From the NCBI RefSeq assembly GCF_000719865.1, contig NZ_JOID01000027.1, positions 1-64,000 of the forward strand: a stretch of 64,000 nt of DNA, written 5' to 3'. The DNA is from Streptomyces albus subsp. albus. Lineage in GTDB: Bacteria > Actinomycetota > Actinomycetes > Streptomycetales > Streptomycetaceae. The position numbers were made by a program, and so were the translations under genes. This document shows positions 43,422 through 51,331 of this stretch, one piece after another. Numbering within the stretch: the stretch's first letter is position 1; each line of letters begins with the position of its first letter. The notes under the pieces were generated by a model. That model was not told the DNA's origin. It ran no database searches and worked only from the letters and a program-made list of their open reading frames with translations.

Positions 43422-44698
43422 TGACGGATGCCGAGTCCGAGCGGGCCGGCTCGGGGACGGCGGCTTGGCGGACGACTTCCCTCAAGGCCGAGGAAGTCCG
43501 CAGAAACATCCGCACCACCTGCGGTTTCCTGGACGACGCGACCGCGGATCAGGCTCTCGGAGTCGTCAGCTCGGCGTTCGTCAGGGATGGCAGGATCCTC
43601 GCTCCCCGGGCCACTGAGCGCGCGCCGGGCCGCCCCCTACCCAACCGGGCGACCCTCGGGGAGGGCGACCTGGCCGTCGTACTCGTCCGGCGGGTGGGCG
43701 AATCCGCGCTGGTCACCTCGGAGCACGCGGGATGGACAGCGACCAGGTCGATCGGCATCGTCCGCGCTGAGCCGCTCATCGTGCGGTGGCTGCGCATCTG
43801 GCTGCAGACCCCCACGGCCAAGGCCCGGATCGACGAGGACGTAACGGCACACGTCGAGCCCACCATCAGCCTCGACACCCTCCGCCACATGCCGTTGCCG
43901 CTGCCCCCGCCGGACGTCGTCACCGCCTACCACCGGGTCTTCGGCCTCATCGAGGAGATGACCTCGCTGTACCGGGAGACAGCGCGCAAGGCGGTGGAGC
44001 TGGCGGACGCGCTTCACGACGACTGGGTCTCTTCCGGTCCGTCGCGGGAAACACGAGCGCTCGCGGAGGTCGCCCAGCCGAAGTCGGGCAAGGGTTCCGA
44101 ACGCTCGCTCCCCCCGTCGCCTCCGGGACCCGTCATCGATGTGATCGCCCCCAGGGACCTGTACGACCTCCCCGTGCCTCACGTCCAGAGGTTCCGGCTG
44201 AGCGGCCCGGCCGACGGCGGCGGAATCCATCCGCCGGGAACCCTCGTGCTGAGCACCCGTTCCGACGGCGCGCATATCGCTGTGCTGGGCCGGCCGGCGA
44301 CACCGCTCAGAAGCGTCGTTGCCGTACGGCCCGTCGAGAACGAGGACGGTTGGTGGCTGCTCCACGAACTCAGAAGCCGGAGCGGTGCCATCGCCGAGCT
44401 GGCGCAAGGCCAGAACGGCCGGGAGATCTCCGCCCGCGCCCTCAAGGGGCTGGAGATCGCCTGGCCGGACTGGTCCACCCGCGCCGGCTTCCACAAGGCG
44501 GCCGGACCGCTGCACGCCGCGGCGCGGCTCCTGGTCTCCAAGATCGCAACGCTGCACGACCTGCGGGACGCGCTCCTGCGTGACATCTCGGCGAAGGCCG
44601 GTGTCCTCCGGGAGCCGATCGCCGAGCGGGAAGAGCGGAGCGCCGGCGTCCCTCGTCCCCGAGCTCCCCGTACCACCCCGCGGGGACAGGACCGGTGA
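43421..44698 (+). CDS. HsdS-like specificity protein
   Basis: 425 residues in two similar halves. Each half has a target-recognition-like region followed by a conserved stretch and a long helix: ISLDTLRHMPLPLPPPDVV then about 50 helical residues (about 145-205), and ISARALKGLEIAWPDW then helix (about 355-400). This is the TRD/coiled-coil alternation of type I specificity subunits. The sequence is divergent and the assignment depends on this layout and the overlap (TGATG) with the HsdM-like gene. With HsdM it should give a site-specific methylase; cleavage partner absent. Confidence 0.72.
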   Translation: MTDAESERAGSGTAAWRTTSLKAEEVRRNIRTTCGFLDDATADQALGVVSSAFVRDGRILAPRATERAPGRPLPNRATLGEGDLAVVLVRRVGESALVTSEHAGWTATRSIGIVRAEPLIVRWLRIWLQTPTAKARIDEDVTAHVEPTISLDTLRHMPLPLPPPDVVTAYHRVFGLIEEMTSLYRETARKAVELADALHDDWVSSGPSRETRALAEVAQPKSGKGSERSLPPSPPGPVIDVIAPRDLYDLPVPHVQRFRLSGPADGGGIHPPGTLVLSTRSDGAHIAVLGRPATPLRSVVAVRPVENEDGWWLLHELRSRSGAIAELAQGQNGREISARALKGLEIAWPDWSTRAGFHKAAGPLHAAARLLVSKIATLHDLRDALLRDISAKAGVLREPIAEREERSAGVPRPRAPRTTPRGQDR

Positions 44699-44767
44699 GG
44701 TGATGAGTCAGGATGACCCTCAGGCCGCTCGCAGGGGATCCGAGTGAGGGACGGTGGAGAGATGAGT

Positions 44768-45934
44768 ATGGGTAACAGGCCGCTGCTGAACCGAAGGCTG
44801 GACGGGCTCGGGACGACGATCTTCGCGGAGATGTCGGCACTCGCGACCGCGACGGGCGCCATCAACCTGGGCCAGGGCTTCCCCGACACCGACGGCCCCG
44901 AGGAGATCCGCGAGGCCGCCGTCCGCGCCCTGCGGGAGGGGAAGGGCAACCAGTACCCGCCCGGCCCGGGCGTCCCGGAGCTCCGTTCCGCGGTCTCCGA
45001 CCACCAGCGGCGCTTTTACGGCCTCTCCTTCGACCCCGACACCGAGGTCCTGGTCACCGCCGGCGCCACCGAGGCCATCGCCGCCGCTCTGCTGGCGCTG
45101 CTGGAGCCGGGCGACGAGGTCATCGCCTTTGAACCCTTCTACGACTCCTACGCCGCCTGCATCGCGATGGCCGGCGCGCGGCGGGTGCCGCTCACGCTGC
45201 GCGCACCGTCATTCCGTCCGGACCTGGACGAGCTGCGGGCCAAGATCACCCAGCGGACCCGCCTCCTTCTCCTGAACACCCCGCACAACCCGACCGGGAC
45301 GGTCCTCACCGCTCAAGAGCAGAGCGCCATCGCCGCACTCGCCGTCGAACACGACCTGCTGGTCGTCACGGACGAGGTCTACGAGCACCTGGTCTTCGAC
45401 GGGGAGCACCTGCCGCTGGCGTCGTTCCCCGGGATGCGCGAGCGCACGGTCACCATCAGCTCGGCGGGAAAAACCTTCTCGTTCACCGGCTGGAAGGTCG
45501 GCTGGGTCACGGCGAGCGGCCCGCTCGTCGCCGCCGTCCGGACGGCCAAGCAGTATCTGACCTATGTCAGCGCGGGCCCTTTCCAGTACGCGATCGCCGA
45601 GGCACTGCGCCTGCCGGACGCGTACTTCGACGGCTTCCGCGCCGACCTCCGCCGCAAGCGCGACCTGCTCGGCGACGGCCTGCGCGCGGCCGGGTTCGAG
45701 GTTCACCAGCCCCAGGGCACGTACTTCATCACCACCGACATCACGCCCTTCGGCGAGAAGGACGCCTACGCCTTCTGCCGCGCGCTCCCCGAACGCTGCG
45801 GCGTCGTGGCCATCCCCAACTCCGTCTTCTACGACGACCCGGACGCCGGACGCAGCCAGGTCCGGTTCACCTTCTGCAAGAAGGACGACGTCCTCGCCGA
45901 AGCCGCGGACCGCCTGCGGCGCCTTGCGGGCTGA
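44768..45934 (+). CDS. Class I/II PLP-dependent aminotransferase
   Basis: 388 residues. NLGQGFPDTDGPEEIREAA near the N-terminus, NQYPPGPGVPELR, NTPHNPTGTVLT, TDEVYEHLVFDG and SSAGKTFSFTGWKVGW, whose first Lys binds PLP; C-terminal RFTFCKKDD has the substrate Arg. The sequence is of the kynurenine-oxoglutarate/methionine aminotransferase (YbdL/KAT-like) group; the true substrate is undecided. ATG at 44768 with GGAGAG 6 nt upstream; earlier in-frame starts at 44744 and 44762 are too close to or before that site. Confidence 0.92.
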   Translation: MGNRPLLNRRLDGLGTTIFAEMSALATATGAINLGQGFPDTDGPEEIREAAVRALREGKGNQYPPGPGVPELRSAVSDHQRRFYGLSFDPDTEVLVTAGATEAIAAALLALLEPGDEVIAFEPFYDSYAACIAMAGARRVPLTLRAPSFRPDLDELRAKITQRTRLLLLNTPHNPTGTVLTAQEQSAIAALAVEHDLLVVTDEVYEHLVFDGEHLPLASFPGMRERTVTISSAGKTFSFTGWKVGWVTASGPLVAAVRTAKQYLTYVSAGPFQYAIAEALRLPDAYFDGFRADLRRKRDLLGDGLRAAGFEVHQPQGTYFITTDITPFGEKDAYAFCRALPERCGVVAIPNSVFYDDPDAGRSQVRFTFCKKDDVLAEAADRLRRLAG

Positions 45935-46053
45935 ACCCGCGCCGGCCGTCTTGCCGCAGCGCGTTCCCGGGAGACCTGGTGGCCCGAGAGGAGCCGCGGG
46001 AGCGATGCCGCCCCCAGCGGCTCCCCAGCCGGGACGGGCACCGGGGTCCTTCG

Positions 46054-46608
46054 TCAGCGGGCGTCCGTTTCGGGCTCCGGGCGCGGGAGCTCGTCGAGGT
46101 CGAGGGTGAAGGTGCGGCCGTCGGCCAGCGGGATGGGGAGCTTGCCCGTGCCGTACTTGTGGGTGTGTGCCGCGATGTACCCCTCGGCGGTCGGCCGGGT
46201 GTGGAGAACGACTTCCTGGGCGTAGGGGTCCACGACCAGATAGATCGGAATGCCGTAGCGGCCGTACTTCCTGGTGCAGTCGTCGTAGTCCTTGCGCGCG
46301 GAAGAGGTCGAGACGACCTCGGAGATCAGCAGGACGTCTTCGAAGCTGTAGCGCTTGCCGTCCCGGCGGGCGTCCTCGCGAAGGATCGCCAGATCGGGGG
46401 CGGAGTTCTCGTCCGCGGGGAAGTCGATGTAGACGTCGGAGGTGACCTTCGCGTGACGGCCGAGAGCGAGAGCGGAGTCGATCTGCATCGACCTGATGGT
46501 GCTGGAGTGCTCTTCGCTCTGCGGAGTCATGATCACCTTTCCGTCGGCCCCGAACAGGAGCGTGTACCCCTTGGGGAACTCGGTGTGCACGATCGCGTCG
46601 ACGCTCAT
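46054..46608 (-). CDS. Uma2-family putative endonuclease (1 of 3)
   Basis: 184 residues, PD-(D/E)xK-like Uma2 fold. PDLAIL supplies the Asp, ISEVVSTSSARKDYDDC the Glu and a following Lys/Arg, then YGIPIYLVVDP. The family is amplified in Streptomyces and cyanobacteria; nuclease activity is predicted from fold, biological role unknown. ATG with a GGAG-containing region upstream. No partner gene. Confidence 0.85.
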   Translation of the reverse strand: MSVDAIVHTEFPKGYTLLFGADGKVIMTPQSEEHSSTIRSMQIDSALALGRHAKVTSDVYIDFPADENSAPDLAILREDARRDGKRYSFEDVLLISEVVSTSSARKDYDDCTRKYGRYGIPIYLVVDPYAQEVVLHTRPTAEGYIAAHTHKYGTGKLPIPLADGRTFTLDLDELPRPEPETDAR

Positions 46609-46766
46609 GGACGGCTCCTTCCCGTATGAGGTCAGGATACGGCGGGCAGCACCGGGTGACCGAGCCCAGCGGTGTGGCTGTGAGAACGGTCCCGGCCGTT
46701 TCCGGGTCCGTCGCGGTTCCGGCGCCCGGGGGGCGATCCGGCCTCACGGGGACGGCCGGAACGCGC

Positions 46767-46794
46767 GCGAGCCCGGCCGGGAGGCCGGGCTCGC
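46767..46794 (-). terminator. YbjN gene terminator
   Basis: Perfect 12-bp stem (GCGAGCCCGGCC / GGCCGGGCTCGC) with a GGGA tetraloop, about 50 nt past the stop at 46843. Confidence 0.85.
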
Positions 46795-46842
46795 GTGGTG
46801 CTGTGGAGCGTGGTGCTGTGGGGCCGGGGCGGCTCGGCTCGG

Positions 46843-47388
46843 TCAGGCCTCGCCGTCGTCCTTCTTGTCCTCCGGCTCGGCCGACTCGACCTCGGCCTCC
46901 AGGCCGAGTTGCTCGACGAGCCACTTGTCGAACTCGATCGAGGCCCGCACCCAGCTGACCGTGCTGGAGACGAAGTGCTCCAGGCTGACCCCGACGCCGA
47001 TCAGCATCTGCGCCTCACCGATCAGACGGACGGTGCCGTCGTCGTTGGTGTGGGTGTAGACCTTCGGCCACAGGGTGCGCCGGTTCCAGTCGTCGATCGC
47101 CTCCAGCAGCTGGGGCTTGCTGTCGATCTCGTGCGCCCGGTCGTAGAACGTCCGGACGGAGAAGACCTGCTGCTCCTCCTCGCCGCGGAACATGAAGTAC
47201 GTGCGGAACTGCTCCCACGGCGCGGCGAGGTCACCCTCGTCGTCGACGACGTACTTCAGCTCCATCTGCTCCAGGAGCTGCTTGACCAGGTCCTGATCGG
47301 GGACGACGGGACCGGGCGGCGGCCCCGACGGCTGCTGTTCGGGCTGCTGGCCCCCGAAATTCGGAATCGAGGACGGGTCGATGCTCAC
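46843..47388 (-). CDS. YbjN-domain protein
   Basis: 181 residues. A Pro/Gln-rich N-terminus (about 1-30) precedes a YbjN/T3SS-chaperone-like alpha/beta domain: LVKQLLEQMELKYVVDDEGD, FRTYFMFRGEEEQQVFSVRTFY, LLEAIDDWNRRTLWPKVYTHT and a C-terminal helix, then an acidic tail. Function unknown. GTG at 47388 with GAAGGGA 8-9 nt upstream. Lies between clpB and a Uma2 gene. Confidence 0.88.
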   Translation of the reverse strand: MSIDPSSIPNFGGQQPEQQPSGPPPGPVVPDQDLVKQLLEQMELKYVVDDEGDLAAPWEQFRTYFMFRGEEEQQVFSVRTFYDRAHEIDSKPQLLEAIDDWNRRTLWPKVYTHTNDDGTVRLIGEAQMLIGVGVSLEHFVSSTVSWVRASIEFDKWLVEQLGLEAEVESAEPEDKKDDGEA

Positions 47389-47536
47389 CGTGGTTTTCCC
47401 TTCAGACGGTTCCTGCCATCCTCCCCCACCGCGGGCGGGGGCTGGCAAGTGCGGGCCGCCGAATCCGGCGCGCGGCGTGTCAGCCCGTCCCGGCCCCCGC
47501 GGCTGCCCGTCCTCGCGCGCGGGCTCCGGTGAGCCT

Positions 47537-47574
47537 CCGCCCGGCCTCCGGACGGACATCCGGAGGCCGGGCGG
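47537..47574 (-). terminator. clpB terminator
   Basis: Perfect 16-bp stem (CCGCCCGGCCTCCGGA and complement) with a 6-nt loop, beginning 46 nt past the clpB stop; the strongest hairpin in the window. Confidence 0.9.
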
Positions 47575-47619
47575 GGACCGTACGGGGACGACGGGGCCGG
47601 AGCCGGGCGGGGCTCCGCC

Positions 47620-50361
47620 TCAGTCGTCCGTGCCGGTCCGGTCGGCCGCGCCGACGGCCAGGCCGCGGCCGTCCGCCGCCACGTCGACCCGCACGGTGTC
47701 GCCGTCCCGGACGGTGCCGGCCAGGATCTCCCGGGCGAGCTGGTCGCCGATCGCCGTCTGGACCAGCCGGCGCAGCGGCCGGGCGCCGTACGACAGATCC
47801 GGTCCGGCCTCCGCCGCCCCGGCCCCGTCGGCCGCGGCCCCGGTCCCGGCCTCCGCCTTCGGCGCGTGGCCCAGCCGGGACAGCCACTCCAGGGCGTCCT
47901 CGCTGACGTCCAGGGTGAGCCGGCGGTCGGTCAGCCGCCGCTGGAGCTGGTCGATCTGGAGCTGGGCGATCCGCTTGAGCTGGCCGGTGCCCAGGGCGTG
48001 GAACACCACCAGATCGTCGAGGCGGTTGAGGAACTCGGGCCGGAAGGAGGACCGCACGGTCTCCAGCACCCGCTCCTTCTTCTCCTCCTCGCTGATCGCC
48101 GGGTCGACCAGATAGTGCGAGCCGAGGTTGGAGGTGAGGATGAGGATGGTGTTGCGGAAGTCGACCGTCCGCCCCTGTCCGTCGGTGAGCCGGCCGTCGT
48201 CCAGCACCTGCAGCAGGATGTCGAAGACCTCGTGGTGGGCCTTCTCCACCTCGTCCAGCAGGATCACGCTGTACGGGCGGCGGCGCACCGCCTCCGTCAG
48301 CTGGCCGCCCTCCTCGTAGCCGACGTAGCCGGGGGGCGCCCCGACGAGCCGGGCCACCGAGTGCTTCTCGCTGTACTCGCTCATGTCGATCCGGACCATG
48401 GCGCGCTCGTCGTCGAAGAGGAAGTCGGCGAGCGTCTTGGCCAGCTCGGTCTTGCCGACACCGGTCGGGCCGAGGAAGAGGAACGATCCGGTGGGCCGGT
48501 CCGGGTCGGAGATCCCGGCCCGGGTGCGGCGCACGGCGTCCGAGACCGCGCGGACGGCCTCCCGCTGCCCGATGAGGCGCTTGCCGAGCTCGTCCTCCAT
48601 CCGCAGCAGCTTCTGCGTCTCGCCCTCCAGCAGCCGGCCGGCGGGGATACCGGTCCAGGCGGCGACGACGCCGGCGATGTCGTCCGGGCCGACCTCCTCG
48701 CCGACCATGCCGCCGCCCTGCAGATCCTTCTGCGCGGCGGTGGCCTCCTCCAGCTCCTTGCGGGTCTGCGGGATCACCTCGGAGCGCAGCCGCCCGGGGG
48801 TGACCCAGTCGCCCGTCTCGGGCGCCTTGCGCTCGGCCAGCTCCAGCTCCGTCTCCAGCTCGTCGAGGCGCTTCTTCAGCTCGCCGACCCGGGTGTGGAT
48901 GGCCTTCTCGCTGTCCCAGCGGGCCTTCAGGGCGCGCAGCTTCTCCTCCTTCTCCGCGCGCTCCCTGCGCAGCTTCTCCAGCCGCTCGCGGGCGTCCGGG
49001 GAGAGGTCCTTCTCGCGGTCCTGCTTCTTGAGGAACCTGCGCTTCTCGTCGCCCACTTCGATGGCGAGCAGGGACTCCTCCTCCATCATCTGCCGGTCGA
49101 CGGCGCGCTGGAGTTCGTCGATCTCGACGGGCGAGGAGTCGATCTCCATCTGGAGGCGGGACGCGGCCTCGTCGACGAGGTCGATGGCCTTGTCCGGGAG
49201 GAAGCGGGAGGTGATGTAGCGGTCGGAGAGGGTGGCGGCGGCGACCAGCGCGGAGTCCGCGATCTGCACGCCGTGGTGCGCCTCGTAGCGCCCCTTGAGG
49301 CCGCGGAGGATCGCGATGGAGTCCTGCACGGAGGGCTCGGCGACCAGCACCTGCTGGAAGCGGCGCTCCAGGGCCGGGTCCTTCTCGATCCGCTCCCGGT
49401 ACTCGTCGAGCGTCGTGGCGCCGACCATGCGCAGCTCGCCGCGGGCCAGCATCGGCTTGAGCATGTTGCCCGCGTCCATCGCCGAGTCGCCGCCGGCGCC
49501 CGCGCCGACGACGGTGTGCAGCTCGTCGATGAAGGTGATGATGCGGCCCTCGCTCTCCTTGATCTCGGAGAGCACGGTCTTCAGCCGCTCCTCGAACTCG
49601 CCGCGGTACTTGGCGCCGGCGAGCATCGCGCCGATGTCGAGCGCGACCAGGCGCTTGTCCTTGAGCGACTCGGGCACGTCGCCCTTCACGATGCGCTGGG
49701 CGAGCCCCTCGACGACGGCCGTCTTGCCGACGCCGGGCTCACCGATCAGGACCGGGTTGTTCTTCGTACGGCGGGAGAGCACCTGCACGACGCGGCGGAT
49801 CTCGGCGTCACGGCCGATGACCGGGTCGAGCTTGCCCTCGCGGGCGATGGCGGTGAAGTCGGTACCGAACTTCTCCAGGGCCTTGTAGGTGCCCTCCGGG
49901 TCGGGCGTGGTCACGCGTCGTCCTCCGCGGTTGTTCTGGAAGGCTTTGAGCAGCTCCTCGGCGCTCGCGCCCTGCTGGCCGAGCAGTTCACCGGTGCGGC
50001 CGCCCTGGGCGGCGAGGCCGATGAGCAGATGCTCGGTGGAGATGTAGGCGTCGCCGAGCTCCTTCGCGCGCTGCGAGGCGTCGGCGGCGACCGCGAGCAG
50101 CTCGCGGTCCGGCTGGGGCGGGGCGACGGTGGAGCCCTGCACGGCGGGCAGCGCGCCGAGCAGCCGCTCGGCCCCGGAGCGCAGGGCGGCCTGGTCGGCC
50201 TCGACGGCGGCCAGGAGGTCCTGGATGTTCTCGTTCTCCTGGCCTTCGAGCAGCGCGAGCAGAAGGTGGACGGGGGTGATGTCCGGGTTGCCCGCGGACA
50301 CGGCACGCCGACCGGCCGCGCTGATCGCTTCCTGGCTCCTGTTGGTCAGCTCGGCATCCAC
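47620..50361 (-). CDS. clpB: ClpB disaggregase (Hsp100)
   Basis: 913 residues. N-domain (about 1-145), NBD1 with Walker A GEPGVGKT, a middle coiled-coil domain (about 400-520, [27 protein letters not shown]), NBD2 with [14 protein letters not shown], and the D2 small domain. It is an AAA+ hexamer that rescues aggregates with DnaK. Near the C-terminus an Ala/Gly-rich stretch ([21 protein letters not shown]) separates WLSRLG from SYGARPLRR, where other ClpBs have only a few residues. GTG start with AGGAGAGGAG upstream. The HAIR operator at 50412-50432 places it under HspR. Confidence 0.97.
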   Translation of the reverse strand: MDAELTNRSQEAISAAGRRAVSAGNPDITPVHLLLALLEGQENENIQDLLAAVEADQAALRSGAERLLGALPAVQGSTVAPPQPDRELLAVAADASQRAKELGDAYISTEHLLIGLAAQGGRTGELLGQQGASAEELLKAFQNNRGGRRVTTPDPEGTYKALEKFGTDFTAIAREGKLDPVIGRDAEIRRVVQVLSRRTKNNPVLIGEPGVGKTAVVEGLAQRIVKGDVPESLKDKRLVALDIGAMLAGAKYRGEFEERLKTVLSEIKESEGRIITFIDELHTVVGAGAGGDSAMDAGNMLKPMLARGELRMVGATTLDEYRERIEKDPALERRFQQVLVAEPSVQDSIAILRGLKGRYEAHHGVQIADSALVAAATLSDRYITSRFLPDKAIDLVDEAASRLQMEIDSSPVEIDELQRAVDRQMMEEESLLAIEVGDEKRRFLKKQDREKDLSPDARERLEKLRRERAEKEEKLRALKARWDSEKAIHTRVGELKKRLDELETELELAERKAPETGDWVTPGRLRSEVIPQTRKELEEATAAQKDLQGGGMVGEEVGPDDIAGVVAAWTGIPAGRLLEGETQKLLRMEDELGKRLIGQREAVRAVSDAVRRTRAGISDPDRPTGSFLFLGPTGVGKTELAKTLADFLFDDERAMVRIDMSEYSEKHSVARLVGAPPGYVGYEEGGQLTEAVRRRPYSVILLDEVEKAHHEVFDILLQVLDDGRLTDGQGRTVDFRNTILILTSNLGSHYLVDPAISEEEKKERVLETVRSSFRPEFLNRLDDLVVFHALGTGQLKRIAQLQIDQLQRRLTDRRLTLDVSEDALEWLSRLGHAPKAEAGTGAAADGAGAAEAGPDLSYGARPLRRLVQTAIGDQLAREILAGTVRDGDTVRVDVAADGRGLAVGAADRTGTDD

Positions 50362-50411
50362 GTGACCTCTGCTCCTCTCCTGCGGTTCCTGCTCTGGTGC
50401 ACCTGAATTAA

Positions 50412-50432
50412 GTTGAGTCTACCCCACTCAAG
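50412..50432 (-). promoter_or_regulatory. HAIR element (HspR operator) upstream of clpB
   Basis: GTTGAGT-N7-ACTCAAG, differing in one base from the consensus CTTGAGT-N7-ACTCAAG, 51 nt upstream of the clpB start. HspR repression of clpB through HAIR is established in S. coelicolor; hspR is encoded at the end of this window. Confidence 0.93.
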
Positions 50433-50605
50433 GGTGGGACGGGCGGGGCTTCCTGCCCAAACTCCGGGGCCGCGGGGCACCCGGACGCCCTCGTCAGCGG
50501 CTACCCACTCCACCCCTCGATCGGGCGAACTCATCGGCTCTTCCGAACAACGGCCCGCCACCGCCTCCTACGGTCGCAGCAGCAGAAGAACGGGGAGGGA
50601 ACACG

Positions 50606-51184
50606 ATGACCGTGGCCTGCGAGCCGACGTCCGCGCAGGGAGAAGCCCTCCAAGAGGCCTTTCTGGCCCTGGGCACCCCTGAGGGGGTCCGGGCCGAGCT
50701 GATCGAGGGGGAGATCTCGGTGACCATGCCACCCGACGGCAACCACCAGCACACCGTGGACGCCGTCGTCACGCAGGTCTACCGGCGATCGGCAACCGAC
50801 ATGCAGTGCTCGGGGAACAAGGGCATCGTCCTGCCGCGCGGCGCCCTCTGCCCCCGGAACTACGCGATCCCCGACGCGACCTTCGCTCCACGAGCACTCC
50901 GGCTCTTCCGCGGCGCCGAACCCTGGATGCCCGCCGCCGGCGTCGCCCTGGTCGCCGAGGTGACCTCCGCCAAGCCGGACGGCGACCGCTTCGCCAAGCG
51001 GCACTGCTACGCCCGCGCCGGCATCCCCCGCTACCTCCTCGTCGACCGCGAGAAGGGCACGGTCACGCTCTTCGAGGAGCCGGGGGAAACCGACTACGCC
51101 GAGTCGCACTCCGTCTCCTTCGGCAAGCCGCTGCCGCTGCCCGAGCCGTTCGGCTTCGACCTGGACACCTCCGAGTTCGCCTGA
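50606..51184 (+). CDS. Uma2-family putative endonuclease (2 of 3)
   Basis: 192 residues. RAELIEGEISVTMPPDGNHQHTVDAVV, IPDATFAP (Asp), ALVAEVTSAKPDGDRFAKR (Glu and Lys/Arg), AGIPRYLLVDREKGTVTLF: a complete Uma2 pattern. ATG with GGGAGGG upstream. Divergent from clpB across 244 bp that hold the HAIR element. Confidence 0.88.
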   Translation: MTVACEPTSAQGEALQEAFLALGTPEGVRAELIEGEISVTMPPDGNHQHTVDAVVTQVYRRSATDMQCSGNKGIVLPRGALCPRNYAIPDATFAPRALRLFRGAEPWMPAAGVALVAEVTSAKPDGDRFAKRHCYARAGIPRYLLVDREKGTVTLFEEPGETDYAESHSVSFGKPLPLPEPFGFDLDTSEFA

Positions 51185-51331
51185 GTCGCCGCGCGGCAGC
51201 CCTCCCGGAACCGTCTCGTCCGTTCCTCCCCGGGTCCCGGCGCCCCACACCTCCGGCCTGCCCTTACGCCCTCGTGAACCGCCGGTTAGGCTCCCTGACC
51301 GGCAGTCATAGGCGTGACGGGGGGGCACAAC

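Noticed and set aside
41734..44698. Complete type I restriction-modification system
   Set aside because: No HsdR helicase/nuclease within the window, and genes on both sides (small membrane proteins, aminotransferase) are unrelated.
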